In this document: positions 36,724 to 45,936 of the stretch, one piece after another
Layout of the letters: each line of letters opens with the position of its first letter
How positions within the stretch are numbered: the stretch's first letter is position 1
From: Lysobacteraceae bacterium CU05-9
GTDB lineage: Bacteria; Pseudomonadota; Gammaproteobacteria; Xanthomonadales; Xanthomonadaceae
Reading direction: 5' to 3'
Assembly: GCA_007556525.1 (NCBI GenBank)
Contig: SWJS01000002.1
Span: forward strand, 186,001 to 250,000
DNA: 64,000 bases
Position numbers and translations under genes: made by a program
The notes under the pieces: generated by a model
Databases searched by the model: none
What the model saw: the letters and a program-made list of their open reading frames with translations, nothing else
Told to the model about the DNA's origin: nothing

Positions 36724-38082
36724 TCATGGATTGTTCGCAATCAGTTTCGCAATCGTGTTGCGCGTTCGCCAGTTCAGCAAAATGGCGGCGACTGTGAGCC
36801 CGCTGATTAAGCCGATCCACATGCCTTTCGGCCCCATTTCCTGCTGGAAACTCAAATAAATGCCGACCGGCATGCCGACCAGCCAATACGAAATCACTGC
36901 GATCCACATCGGGATTGTCGTATCTTTCAGTCCACGCAGCGTCGCAGCGGAAATGACTTGCACACCATCCGGAAACTGGAACATCGCCGCAAACAGAATC
37001 AACGTCGACGCCAATCCAATGACCGTGATGTCATCCGTGTACAAGCGCGTGAGATGCTCATTTCCAAAAATCATGATCGATGCCGACAGCACCTGCGTAA
37101 ACAGAACGATCGCAAGACCCGCATGCATTGCGTTGCGCACACCGACGTAGTTGCGGCGTCCCATGGCGTGACCGACACGCACAGTCGTCGCTTCGGCGAC
37201 ACCCACCGGAATCATGAAGCACAACGTTGCAATGCTGATGGCGATTTGATGACTCGACGCGATGACCGTGCCCAGCTTGCCCATTAACAAGGTCGTTGCG
37301 ACAAACAGACCACCTTCCATCAACACCATGACACCGATGGGGAGTCCTATTTTTAAGGTGTTTCGGATGACTTCCCAATTCGGGAGATCGAATTGCTTGA
37401 ACAATTGAAGGTCAGCAAAGCGGCGTGATTTTCGCAGTACCAAAATGAAACCAACCGCCTGCGCCCACATCACGATGATCGTTGCGACACCCAATCCTTT
37501 CGCACCCATCGATGGAAAGCCAAAGAGTCCGAACGTCAACACGTAACCAATCGGCGCGAGAATCACCACGCCAAGAATGCTGAGCACCATCGTCGGCGTC
37601 GTCCAATGCATGCCCTCCGCGAGATAGCGCATGCAGAAAAACAAGCACATCCCCGGCACGCCCCAGCGCACTGCCAGCAAAAAGTCCGACGCACCCGGAA
37701 TGATCGCGGGATCAATCCCAAACAGGCGCATGAAGAACGGCGAGAAACTCAGGAATGTAAACAGCAATACCGCGAGCGCCGCAGCGAGCCACAGGGACTG
37801 CCGGAAAAACGGTCCAACTTCACTTCTCTTCTCCGCACCGTGCATTTCGGACACGGTCGGCGGAATGGACATCAGCACACCGAGTGGCAACATGATCGGC
37901 AACCACAGGATGGCCGTGCCCACGGAGACCGCGGCGAGTGTTTCGGTGCTGTGGTGACCTGCGATGACGGAATCGACGAAGCCGATCAGCGCGGCGGAAA
38001 TCTGGCCGATGACCAGCGGACCTGCCAGGACGGCGGTCGTCTTCATTTCCGGAAGGAGTTGCGAGATGCGCTTATTGGTCAT
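36724..38082 (-). CDS. MATE family multidrug efflux protein (NorM-like)
   Basis: A 452-aa polytopic exporter with 12 helices in two MatE halves. The first half contains GPLVIGQISAALIGFVDSVIAGHHSTETLAAVSVG and the second begins GLPIGVMVLMEGGLFVATTLLMGKLG, the NorM pattern with a conserved acidic residue in helix 7. It exports cationic drugs in exchange for Na+ or H+. ATG 38082 (MTNKRISQLL) is preferred over 38118, which adds an unsupported leader. Confidence 0.9.
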   Translation of the reverse strand: MTNKRISQLLPEMKTTAVLAGPLVIGQISAALIGFVDSVIAGHHSTETLAAVSVGTAILWLPIMLPLGVLMSIPPTVSEMHGAEKRSEVGPFFRQSLWLAAALAVLLFTFLSFSPFFMRLFGIDPAIIPGASDFLLAVRWGVPGMCLFFCMRYLAEGMHWTTPTMVLSILGVVILAPIGYVLTFGLFGFPSMGAKGLGVATIIVMWAQAVGFILVLRKSRRFADLQLFKQFDLPNWEVIRNTLKIGLPIGVMVLMEGGLFVATTLLMGKLGTVIASSHQIAISIATLCFMIPVGVAEATTVRVGHAMGRRNYVGVRNAMHAGLAIVLFTQVLSASIMIFGNEHLTRLYTDDITVIGLASTLILFAAMFQFPDGVQVISAATLRGLKDTTIPMWIAVISYWLVGMPVGIYLSFQQEMGPKGMWIGLISGLTVAAILLNWRTRNTIAKLIANNP

Positions 38083-38289
38083 AAATTCGTCAGCGCATGA
38101 GGATGGGCGCTGGCCCATATTCTGTATTGTTGCAGTGCGTCTATTTTATCGGTAAAACCGACCGTCCGTCGGCTCAAAATTAGGCGACCTGCAGGCTTGA
38201 CATTTCAAATTTGCCTTGTTTTTCAGGCGATATCGATATTTCGTTAAATTGCAAGCTTTCCACAGCGCCTCGGGAATTGTTGCAATTGT

Positions 38290-38332
38290 GCGTGAAACGC
38301 TAGGGAATCCTATTTTCACGTATGTTTCACGC
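38290..38332. repeat. Inverted repeat GCGTGAAAC ... GTTTCACGC with an extra TTTCACG
   Basis: Arms at 38290-38298 and 38324-38332 are perfect 9-bp inverted copies. A third TTTCACG at 38314-38320 lies 11 bp, one helical turn, before the right arm. This arrangement suggests protein binding sites rather than a terminator. The cognate protein is unknown. Confidence 0.5.
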
Positions 38333-38443
38333 CTAAGTGCTTGATTTTATTATCATTATCCAATGTGGTGAAAAAATCACCAATTTATCTAAGGGCGTGA
38401 CATTGAGCGGTTTGAACCCCCTTAACAAGTTCCATGCACAGAG

Positions 38444-38488
38444 TTATCCACAGATTATGTGGATAACCGAATTTTCCCTTGTGTATCA
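38444..38488. promoter_or_regulatory. DnaA-box cluster upstream of priA
   Basis: TTATCCACA (38444-38452) and its inverse TGTGGATAA (38458-38466) are perfect consensus DnaA boxes in an inverted pair separated by 5 bp. TGTGTATCA (38480-38488) is a third box with one mismatch. Confidence 0.65.
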
Positions 38489-38516
38489 GACATTTACGAC
38501 CCTTTGTCAGAATAAT
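38487..38516 (+). promoter_or_regulatory. Candidate priA promoter
   Basis: CAGACA (38487-38492, four of six) and AATAAT (38511-38516, five of six) are spaced by 18 bp, with the start codon 63 bp further. The third DnaA box overlaps the -35 element. Confidence 0.4.
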
Positions 38517-38579
38517 CTGTAGGAGTGATTGGCAAATCGTTCATGCTGAATATCTCGCCACTTCCCTTAGACTATCGTC

Positions 38580-40829
38580 ATGCCCGAGCCCCTTGACATT
38601 GCCGAAAAATCGACATCTCCAACCGTCTGGCGAGTCGCGGTCAATGCGCCCTTGCTGGCGTCGTTTGATTATCTCCCAGTCGACGGTCACGTGGCGACGG
38701 CTGGCGATATCGGGAAGCGTGTCCGAGTGCCCTTCGGTCGTGGCGACAAGGAGAGAATTGGGGTGATTGTGGCGGTTTTGGCGTCTGAAATGGCGCTGGA
38801 GCGGCTGACCCAGGCATCCGAGCTGCTGGATACCGTGCCGGTGCTGGATGGGGAGTTGCTTGAAAGTCTTTTGTGGCTGTCGCGCTATACGCACGGTCCG
38901 TTGGGCGAGGTGCTGTGGCAAGCGATGCCGAAAGTGCTGCGAGATGGCGAAGCCCTGTTTGTGGCGCCCTCTTTCGTTTGGTCGCTGACGGAGGCTGGAC
39001 GGACGCATTTGGGCTCTGCACGTGAAGGCCGGCCAAAAGCACTGCTGTCCGCCTTAGCCAATGGTCCTGTTTCCGAGGACGCTTTGCGCGTTGTGCATGA
39101 GAACTTCTCGACGACCGCGCGTGGCTTGCTGGCGAAGGAGTTTGTTGAACGTTCCGAGATCGCGTTGGATACGCGCGTGCGCAATGCCATCACATCTGTC
39201 GCGTCATTTGATGAAGCACATCCCCTGCATGCTCTGACCTTGAATGAAGAGCAAGCTAGTGTGCTTGCATCGTTGCAATCGCGGTCGGGCTTCAATGTCT
39301 CGTTGCTGGATGGCGTGACAGGCAGCGGCAAAACAGAGGTCTATCTGCAACGCATGGCGCAGGTGCTCGCATCGGGCAAACAAGTGCTCGTCATGGTGCC
39401 GGAAATTGGTTTGACGCCGCAGACCTTGCGACGGTTTGAATCGCGACTTGGCATTCCCGTTTACGCGTATCACTCTTCGATGAGCGATACCGAGCGCGCA
39501 CAAACTTGGATCGCTGCACGGACTGGCTTGGCGCGAGTGGTGGTGGGGACGAGGTCGTCTGCGTTTTTGCCGTTTGAATCGTTGGGCCTGATCATCGTCG
39601 ACGAAGAGCACGACAGCAGTTTCAAGCAGTTTGATGGCATCCGTTTCAATGCGCGCGACTTTGTGATTCAACGCGCATATCGATGGGACGTGCCGGTGAT
39701 TCTCGGTTCTGCAACACCGTCGTTGGAATCCTGGCAAAACGCCGTCAGCGGTCGTTACCATCGCGAGGAATTGCAGCATCGCGCCGGTGACGCGCAACCA
39801 CCACGCATCGTCGTGCAAGATATCCGTGCCGCGCGTTTGCAAGCAGGTTTGTCGCCCGATGCATTGAAGGCGATTGAGCAGACATTGGCGCGGGGTGAGC
39901 AAGTTTTGGTATTCAAAAACCGCCGCGGTTACGCCCCCGTCCTGCTCTGTCACGATTGCGGTTGGACCGCCAAATGCACGCGCTGCGACGCATCGATGAC
40001 CGTGCACAACAACGGTCGCCGTTTGCAATGCCATCACTGTGGCGCGTCGCGCTCTGCACCCAATGCGTGTCCCGACTGCGCATCCCTTGCGTTGCATCCG
40101 CAAGGTGTCGGCACGGAACGCATTGAAGGGTTTCTCGTCGACCATTTCCCCGATGCGCCGGTCATTCGCGTTGATCGCGGAACAACGCAAACGCGCGACG
40201 GCATGTTGCAGCAGTTGAGCAAACTCGGCGATGGCGCAGGCATCCTTGTCGGTACGCAGATGCTCGCGAAAGGCCATGATTTAAGCAACTTGACGTTAGT
40301 TGTCGTCGTCGGTGCCGACGAAGGTTTGTTTTCGGCGGACTTCCGCGCGAATGAACGCCTTGCGCAATTGCTGATTCAAGTGGCGGGTCGTGCAGGTCGT
40401 GCATCGCGGTTAGGCACGGTGATGATTCAAACGCATCATCCCGATCATCCGTTGCTGGCGTTGCTGATTAATGGTGGTTACAAGGCATTTGCGGCGAAAG
40501 AATTGCCGCAGCGACAAGCCGCGTTGTATCCCCCGTTCGCATTTCTCGCGTTGATCCGTGCGGAAGCGCAACATGTTGGCGATGCGCGCAACTTTCTTGT
40601 CGCGACGCGCGAGTTGTTGGCAAACGAGTTGGGCGTGGAAGCGATGGGTCCGTTGCCGGCGCCGATGCCTCGAAGAGCGGGATATTTAAGGGAACAGTTG
40701 TTGGTTTTGTCAGAGACGCGCAAGCCGTTGCACACCGTGCTAACGAACGCTTTACCCGCCATTTACGCGTTGCCCGAGGCGCGCAAAGTAAGATGGTCAT
40801 TGGACGTCGACCCTTACGACCTTTACTGA
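38580..40829 (+). CDS. priA: Primosomal protein N' (replication restart helicase PriA)
   Basis: A 749-aa SF2 helicase that restarts stalled forks by loading DnaB. The N-terminal 3'-DNA-binding domain (about 1-110) precedes helicase motifs: Walker A GVTGSGKTEVY, DEEH in IIVDEEHDSSFKQ, and AGRAGR (QVAGRAGRAS). The zinc-binding insertion has eight cysteines in CHDCGWTAKCTRCDASM and CHHCGASRSAPNACPDC. Full length. The upstream region carries DnaA boxes, which suggests a link of its expression to replication initiation. Confidence 0.97.
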   Translation: MPEPLDIAEKSTSPTVWRVAVNAPLLASFDYLPVDGHVATAGDIGKRVRVPFGRGDKERIGVIVAVLASEMALERLTQASELLDTVPVLDGELLESLLWLSRYTHGPLGEVLWQAMPKVLRDGEALFVAPSFVWSLTEAGRTHLGSAREGRPKALLSALANGPVSEDALRVVHENFSTTARGLLAKEFVERSEIALDTRVRNAITSVASFDEAHPLHALTLNEEQASVLASLQSRSGFNVSLLDGVTGSGKTEVYLQRMAQVLASGKQVLVMVPEIGLTPQTLRRFESRLGIPVYAYHSSMSDTERAQTWIAARTGLARVVVGTRSSAFLPFESLGLIIVDEEHDSSFKQFDGIRFNARDFVIQRAYRWDVPVILGSATPSLESWQNAVSGRYHREELQHRAGDAQPPRIVVQDIRAARLQAGLSPDALKAIEQTLARGEQVLVFKNRRGYAPVLLCHDCGWTAKCTRCDASMTVHNNGRRLQCHHCGASRSAPNACPDCASLALHPQGVGTERIEGFLVDHFPDAPVIRVDRGTTQTRDGMLQQLSKLGDGAGILVGTQMLAKGHDLSNLTLVVVVGADEGLFSADFRANERLAQLLIQVAGRAGRASRLGTVMIQTHHPDHPLLALLINGGYKAFAAKELPQRQAALYPPFAFLALIRAEAQHVGDARNFLVATRELLANELGVEAMGPLPAPMPRRAGYLREQLLVLSETRKPLHTVLTNALPAIYALPEARKVRWSLDVDPYDLY

Positions 40830-40838
40830 GGTTTCATC

Positions 40839-41678
40839 ATGAATAACGATATTTATCCGTGCGTTCTGTTTGAGCGTGAGGCGGCGGATGCCGGGACGTT
40901 TTATGCGGATTTGTATGGCGGGACGGCCTCGTCGGAGAATCCGTTCGTCACGATGGTGGATGTGTTCGGCCAAAAACTCATGCTGCTCAATTACGGCATG
41001 CCCATCGATAAAACTCCCGCGCTGAATCTCCATCTCAACATTGACGATGACGCGGAAGTGGATCGGATTTTCAATGCGTTGAAAGAAGGTGGACGCGAGT
41101 TGATGCCGTTAGGTTCTTATCCGTGGAGCCCGCGCTATGGTTGGGTCAACGATCGGTTCGGCACATCGTGGCAAGTGTATGGAACCGGTGGCGCAACGCA
41201 GCCGCAGACATTGGTGCCGTCGTTGATGTTTGTTGGTGACAAGGTTGGCAAGTGTTCGGAAGCGATGGAACTTTACACTTCGACGTTTCTGAATTCGCGC
41301 AGCAATGGAGCAAAGAAAGACGACAAGGGAAATGTGATGCACGCGGATTTTGAAATCGATGGATACCATCTTTATGCGATGGATTCGGAAGGACCGCATG
41401 CATTTGATTTCAATAACGGGGTGTCGATGCTTGTGCTGACGGATGATCAAGCGCAGACCGATCACTACTGGAGTTCGTTGCTCGCAGGTGGCGGCAAGGA
41501 AATGCAATGTGGTTGGCTCGAAGATCGCTACGGCGTGCGTTGGCAGATTGCACCGAAGGCGATCATCGCGATGGTCGGTGACAATGCCAATCCCGAGAAG
41601 CAACAAAGCGCCATCGCTGAGATGATGAAGCAGATCAAATTGGAAATCGCGCCAATCGAAGCCGCGTATAACGGGTAA
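40839..41678 (+). CDS. VOC-superfamily protein of the PhnB/3-demethylubiquinone-methyltransferase-like type
   Basis: A 279-aa protein made of two VOC domains of the PhnB type. Each has the typical pattern: first domain PCVLFEREAADAGTFYADLYGG, then GWVNDRFGTSWQVYG; second domain PSLMFVGDKVGKCSEAMELYTSTF, then GWLEDRYGVRWQIAP. Proteins with this architecture are often mis-annotated as 3-demethylubiquinone methyltransferases but lack an AdoMet-binding fold. The substrate is unknown. It starts 10 bp after priA and is probably co-transcribed. Confidence 0.85.
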   Translation: MNNDIYPCVLFEREAADAGTFYADLYGGTASSENPFVTMVDVFGQKLMLLNYGMPIDKTPALNLHLNIDDDAEVDRIFNALKEGGRELMPLGSYPWSPRYGWVNDRFGTSWQVYGTGGATQPQTLVPSLMFVGDKVGKCSEAMELYTSTFLNSRSNGAKKDDKGNVMHADFEIDGYHLYAMDSEGPHAFDFNNGVSMLVLTDDQAQTDHYWSSLLAGGGKEMQCGWLEDRYGVRWQIAPKAIIAMVGDNANPEKQQSAIAEMMKQIKLEIAPIEAAYNG

Positions 41679-41688
41679 ACTGGGTGTT

Positions 41689-42651
41689 ATGACCAAAAAT
41701 GCACTTGAACAACTTCGCGCCCTGAGCGTGATCGTCGCCGACAGCGGTGACATTGAAGCCATCGCCCGCCTGAAACCACAGGATGCGACCACCAATCCAT
41801 CATTGCTGCTGAAAGCCGTTGGCATGCCATCGTTGTCGTCCGTCGTGTCGGAAGCGATTGCGAGCGCGGAAGGTGCGGATGCGGATGCACGCGTTGCGGA
41901 TGCAGCCGATCGTCTGGCGGTTGCGGTGGGTAAGGAAATTTTGTCCAAAATCGAAGGCCGCGTCTCCACCGAAGTCGACGCACGTTTGAGCTACGACAAG
42001 GATGCGTCGATCGCGAAGGCGAAACATTTGATCGCGATGTACGAAGCTGCGGGCGTTTCGAAGGATCGCATCCTCATCAAGCTCGCATCGACGTGGGAAG
42101 GCATCCAAGCGGCGAAGGCTTTGGAAGCAGAAGGCATCAACACGAACCTCACGTTGCTGTTCAACATGGCGCAAGCGCGTGCGTCGGCGGATGCGGGTGT
42201 GTTTTTGATCTCTCCATTTGTTGGTCGCATTCTCGATTGGCATCTCGCGAATGGCATGTCGCCGGTAACGAATCCTTCGGATGATCCGGGTGTGAAGTCG
42301 GTGACGGAGATTTGGAATTTTTATAAGCAACATGGTGTGCCGACGGTGGTCATGGGCGCGAGCTTCCGCAACACCGGACAGATCCTTGCATTGGCAGGCT
42401 GCGATCGTTTGACGATCTCGCCGGACTTGCTGGATGAGATGGCAGCGATGGATATCGAAGTTCCTGCCGCGTTGACGTTCAACGGCGAAGTCACGCCATT
42501 GCCGACAGCGATGACGGAAGATGAGTTCCGTGCGGAAGTCGCCGCGGATCCAATGGCTTCCGAAAAATTGAAGGAAGGCATCGACAAGTTCGCGATCGAC
42601 CAAGTGAAGTTGGAAGACCTGATCCGCTCGCATGAAGCATTTGTGGCTTAA
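41689..42651 (+). CDS. tal: Transaldolase
   Basis: A 320-aa class I aldolase of the pentose phosphate pathway that moves a dihydroxyacetone unit between sugar phosphates. The Schiff-base lysine is in ILIKLASTWEGIQAAKALE, and the N-terminal Asp is in DATTNPSLLLKA. The GASFRNTGQILALAGCDRLTISPDLLDEM segment is conserved. Length and order are as in E. coli TalB. The last 20 bp overlap the start of the next gene. Confidence 0.97.
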   Translation: MTKNALEQLRALSVIVADSGDIEAIARLKPQDATTNPSLLLKAVGMPSLSSVVSEAIASAEGADADARVADAADRLAVAVGKEILSKIEGRVSTEVDARLSYDKDASIAKAKHLIAMYEAAGVSKDRILIKLASTWEGIQAAKALEAEGINTNLTLLFNMAQARASADAGVFLISPFVGRILDWHLANGMSPVTNPSDDPGVKSVTEIWNFYKQHGVPTVVMGASFRNTGQILALAGCDRLTISPDLLDEMAAMDIEVPAALTFNGEVTPLPTAMTEDEFRAEVAADPMASEKLKEGIDKFAIDQVKLEDLIRSHEAFVA

Positions 42652-43240
42652 AGCCGGACTTGTTTCTTTAATCGCCGCGCTCGTTCTCTCGGGCATCCAT
42701 CCCTATGAGCGCGGCACTTGGTGGATGGAAATTGCGCCGGTTCTCATCGCGTTGCCGTTGTTGATCGCGACGTACAAGCGATTTCCGTTAACGCCCCTGC
42801 TCTACACGTTGATTTGGCTGCAAGCGTTAGTGCTGATACTAGGTGGCGCGTACTCGTATGCTCGCGTACCACTTGGCTTTGCGATCCAGGATTGGTTGGG
42901 TATGGACCGCAATCCCTACGACAAAATCGGCCACTTCATGCAAGGCCTCACGCCCGCCATCGTCGCGCGCGAATTGTTAGTCCGTCATCGCGTGGTGTTG
43001 AAGAAGGGATGGTTGCTTTTGCTATGCCTATGCGTCGTGATGTTCATCAGCTCACTGTATGAGTTGATTGAATGGGCTGCTGCGTTGATGCTTGGCGAAG
43101 GTGCCGAAGAGTTCCTCGGCACGCAAGGTTACGAGTGGGATACGCAATCCGATATGTTCTACGCGCTGATTGGCGGGTTGGTTGCGTTGACCATTCTTGC
43201 GCCGTTACATGATCGGCAGCTTGCTTCAGCGAATGGATGA
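42632..43240 (+). CDS. DUF2238 (YjdF-like) inner-membrane protein
   Basis: A 202-aa polytopic protein with about six helices. The family signature GAYSYARVPLGFAIQDWLGMDRNPYDKIGHFMQGLTPAIVARE and YELIEWAAAL are those of DUF2238/YjdF. Biochemical function unknown. It starts within tal (20-bp overlap), so it is translationally coupled to it. Confidence 0.85.
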   Translation: MKHLWLKAGLVSLIAALVLSGIHPYERGTWWMEIAPVLIALPLLIATYKRFPLTPLLYTLIWLQALVLILGGAYSYARVPLGFAIQDWLGMDRNPYDKIGHFMQGLTPAIVARELLVRHRVVLKKGWLLLLCLCVVMFISSLYELIEWAAALMLGEGAEEFLGTQGYEWDTQSDMFYALIGGLVALTILAPLHDRQLASANG

Positions 43241-43263
43241 CGAATTCAAACGTTTCATCCAGG

Positions 43264-43935
43264 TTATTTCCAGTCAAGATCGTATCCGATCAAGTAGTCA
43301 TTATACTTTTGCAGCAAAGATATTCGCTTGCCCGGGTATGTCAGAGCGCCAACGCTCAAAAGTCGATACCTTGACTGTAGTAGAAGTGAGTATTTTTTTG
43401 ACGGGAGTTGATTACTTATTTCGTAAGAGTAGACCTTATCCAATCCCGAGTCAGACCAGATTCCGACGTAATGACTACCCCGAACCACCGGCGTTGCTCC
43501 TCGAAACGTCCCAGGTATGTTTGTGGGATGCGGTGCATTCTTTTGAAAATATGGATTGCCCTTTTGATCGGAACGGTCACGTGGTCTTTGCCATTTCGAC
43601 GGAGGCAGCCTAGCTTGTGCGATATTTCGTGGGTAAAAAAGAGGATAGTCGTTTGTCCTGAACAACGTCGCGCCGAGGTATCCGTTTATCCGCTTAACGC
43701 ATGAACCACGAAACTCGCGTGCTTGGACTAAGGTTAGGCTTCTTGAAATTAATTGAATATTCCTCCTCGCCTCAGCGACGTGCAGCAATCGCGTCTGAAG
43801 TGATTCGCCGTCCACGTTTTTCTGCGAACAGCTAAATCCATAGGGCGCCTCACGTATTTCGTCGGCTGTGACAGCGCTTGAAAGACTAAGGCAAGTTAGA
43901 ACCGCGAAAGTTGCACAAAATTTTAATTTGAACAT
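43264..43935 (-). CDS. Putative secreted protein, unknown
   Basis: A 223-aa protein with an N-terminal signal peptide (MFKLKFCATFAVLTCLSLSS, cleavage after AVTA). The mature part is basic and contains an RRNIQLISRSL segment and several tyrosine-rich stretches near the C-terminus (HYVGIWSDSGLDKVYSYE). No family recognised. Base composition looks lower in GC than neighbours, and the surrounding codon choice is more mixed, which may mean recent acquisition. ATG 43935 is chosen because the signal peptide starts there. Confidence 0.55.
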   Translation of the reverse strand: MFKLKFCATFAVLTCLSLSSAVTADEIREAPYGFSCSQKNVDGESLQTRLLHVAEARRNIQLISRSLTLVQAREFRGSCVKRINGYLGATLFRTNDYPLFYPRNIAQARLPPSKWQRPRDRSDQKGNPYFQKNAPHPTNIPGTFRGATPVVRGSHYVGIWSDSGLDKVYSYEISNQLPSKKYSLLLQSRYRLLSVGALTYPGKRISLLQKYNDYLIGYDLDWK

Positions 43936-44056
43936 CGTGGTAATCTCTCGCGGAGTGCAGACAGGCGACATCAATACGTTCTTGCTGGCACGTTAAATAC
44001 ACTACAAACCTGTAAGCGTTTGGGTGCGCAAACTAAATGGTGTGATTGATCAAATA

Positions 44057-45859
44057 TTAGAACGCGGGAATAAGCGGACCTTCAAGCCACAGCCAACGCG
44101 CCATCCAGGAAGCGACCAGACCGATCATCAACGTCAATGGCAAGCCAAGTAACAAGAAATCCTTGAAGGTATAGTTGCCAGGCTTCAAAATCAGCAAGTT
44201 GCCATGGTGTCCGATCGGCGTGAGGAAGGATGCAACCGCGCCTAGTGCAGTCACGACAACGAACGGCGTGACCGGCAATCCTAAAGTTGCGGCAAGTGCC
44301 AAAGCAATCGGCCCAAGTAAAACAGTTGTCGCGGCATCTGACAAAATCTGCGTCAACAATCCCGCCGCCGTGAACAACATGAAGAGGATCGCGAGCGTTG
44401 GCCAACCATTGACGAGATGGGCCATCCAGTCGGAGATCATTTTGGCAGTGCCCGTGTCTTCCATCGCAATGCCGAGCGGAATGACGCCCGCGATCATCAC
44501 GAAGATTCGCACATCGATGGAGTTGTAGGCCTCGTCGATTCCAACACAGCGCGTCGCGACCATTGCAACGGCGCCGAGCAAGAATGCCAGTGGCGGATCC
44601 AGCAGATGCGTTGCAGCAGCGAACACGGTCAATGCGAGAATACCCAACGAAACCGGTGAGAGCAATGGACGCTTTACGTCACCGCTAAACGGAACGAGCA
44701 TCAGGAAGCCATGGTGACTTGCAAGTTGCGAGAACTGCGAAGGATGTCCCCACAAAACAACGAGATCACCTTCCTGCAGGCGCTCTTCCGCATAACGCTT
44801 CTCGCGCAACTTGCCGCCGCGACGCCAAAGCCCCGTCACCAACACACCGTTACGCTGCACGAACTGCAGTTCGCGCACCGAGCGCCCGATGAATTCCGAG
44901 CCCGGTGCAACGACGGCTTGCACGAGTTGCGGCTTACCATCGCCCTGCTCCGCCAAAATCCCAAACCGCTCCACCGCATTCAACGACATGCCCGGATCGG
45001 CCTGCAGTGATGCAATGTCATCCGGACTCGCATCGACGATGAGGATGTCGCCGCGGCTTAGCGGACTTTTGTCAGTGAGATCATCGCGCTCGATGTCATC
45101 GCGCAACCAACCGACGACCTCGAATTTTTCGCCCATTGCCGCCTTCAGTTCCGCCAATGTCTTCGTCGCCCATCGCGATTCGCGGCCGATGACCAGCTCC
45201 GTGCGATAACGGTCGAGGCGGAAGTATTCGCTGTCATCCGCTTCGCCCATGTGCTTTGGCAAAAAGAACCGCATCAACAGGAAGTACAACGTCCCCATCA
45301 AGACTACGGCGACACCGATCGGCGTGATGCTGAAAATGCCGAGGGACTTCGCGCCACTGCGTTCGATCATGTCATTGGCAAGCAGGAACGCCGGCGCACT
45401 GACAAGCGTCAACGTCGTGCCAAGCGATGCTGCCAATGACATCGGCATCAGCAAGCGCGAGACCGAGAGTTTCTTGCTGCGCGCGAACTTCGTCAGAATT
45501 GGCACCATCATTGCGGTGACCATGACGTGATGCGTGAACGATGCTATCGCTGCAACGGTCGGCATTACGACGGCGATCGACCGCGTCTCGCTCGAGCCGC
45601 TAGCCTTGGAGACCCAATCACCGATTTTCTCGGTGATGCCCGTCGCGGTGAGGCCGGCACTGATCACGAAAACCGCCGCAACAATGATCGCAGGCTCGCT
45701 GGCGAAACCGCTGAGGGCTTTTTTGGAATCAAGGATCCCCGTAACGACGAGCGCCAGCAAGGTCAGCATCGCGGTCACATCGACGCGGAGCTTCTCCGTC
45801 ACAAAAAGATAGAGGGCCCCTGCGAGGATGACGAGAAAGGTAATTTGCTCGATCGACAT
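44057..45859 (-). CDS. SLC13/DASS-family anion permease with RCK_C (TrkA-C) domains
   Basis: A 600-aa inner-membrane transporter. The two halves of the CitMHS/SLC13 fold flank a cytoplasmic insert of two RCK_C domains at about 205-380 (for example VVAPGSEFIGRSVRELQFVQRNGVLVTGLWRRG). The C-terminal half has GVIPLGIAMEDTGTAKMI and TQILSDAATTVLLGPIALALA, and FLTPIGHHGNLLI is the conserved second signature. Members transport sulfate, dicarboxylates or other anions. ATG 45859 fits the membrane start; a longer frame would have an odd 50-residue leader. Confidence 0.87.
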   Translation of the reverse strand: MSIEQITFLVILAGALYLFVTEKLRVDVTAMLTLLALVVTGILDSKKALSGFASEPAIIVAAVFVISAGLTATGITEKIGDWVSKASGSSETRSIAVVMPTVAAIASFTHHVMVTAMMVPILTKFARSKKLSVSRLLMPMSLAASLGTTLTLVSAPAFLLANDMIERSGAKSLGIFSITPIGVAVVLMGTLYFLLMRFFLPKHMGEADDSEYFRLDRYRTELVIGRESRWATKTLAELKAAMGEKFEVVGWLRDDIERDDLTDKSPLSRGDILIVDASPDDIASLQADPGMSLNAVERFGILAEQGDGKPQLVQAVVAPGSEFIGRSVRELQFVQRNGVLVTGLWRRGGKLREKRYAEERLQEGDLVVLWGHPSQFSQLASHHGFLMLVPFSGDVKRPLLSPVSLGILALTVFAAATHLLDPPLAFLLGAVAMVATRCVGIDEAYNSIDVRIFVMIAGVIPLGIAMEDTGTAKMISDWMAHLVNGWPTLAILFMLFTAAGLLTQILSDAATTVLLGPIALALAATLGLPVTPFVVVTALGAVASFLTPIGHHGNLLILKPGNYTFKDFLLLGLPLTLMIGLVASWMARWLWLEGPLIPAF

Positions 45860-45880
45860 GACTGGTATCATAGCAATGCG

Positions 45881-45912
45881 AGTTGGAGTAATCGTTAGAG
45901 GAGTGAGAAGAC
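45881..45912 (+). repeat. GTTAGAG-family dispersed repeat, copy 5 (subtype b)
   Basis: Contains GAGTTGGAGTA and then TTAGAGGAGTGAG, matching copy 3 (16660-16708). It lies in the divergent gap before the amidinotransferase gene at 45937. Confidence 0.45.
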
Positions 45913-45936
45913 GCTCCCCGTCATTTGAGGCTTTGT

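Larger units (their letters stand above)
38083..38579. other. AT-rich 497-bp intergenic region with DnaA boxes and inverted repeats
   Basis: The longest noncoding stretch in the window, between divergent genes (MATE exporter, minus; priA, plus). It is visibly richer in A and T than flanking DNA. It holds an inverted repeat GCGTGAAAC/GTTTCACGC (38290-38332), a TGGTGA-N5-TCACCA palindrome (38366-38382), two perfect DnaA boxes (38444-38466), a third near-consensus box (38480-38488) and a probable priA promoter. A 61-codon frame inside it has no ribosome-binding site and is not considered a gene. Confidence 0.6.

Noticed and set aside
38337-38522. A 61-codon frame in the MATE-priA gap
   Set aside because: No ribosome-binding site, unusual composition, and it runs through the DnaA boxes and the candidate priA promoter, so it is more likely noncoding.
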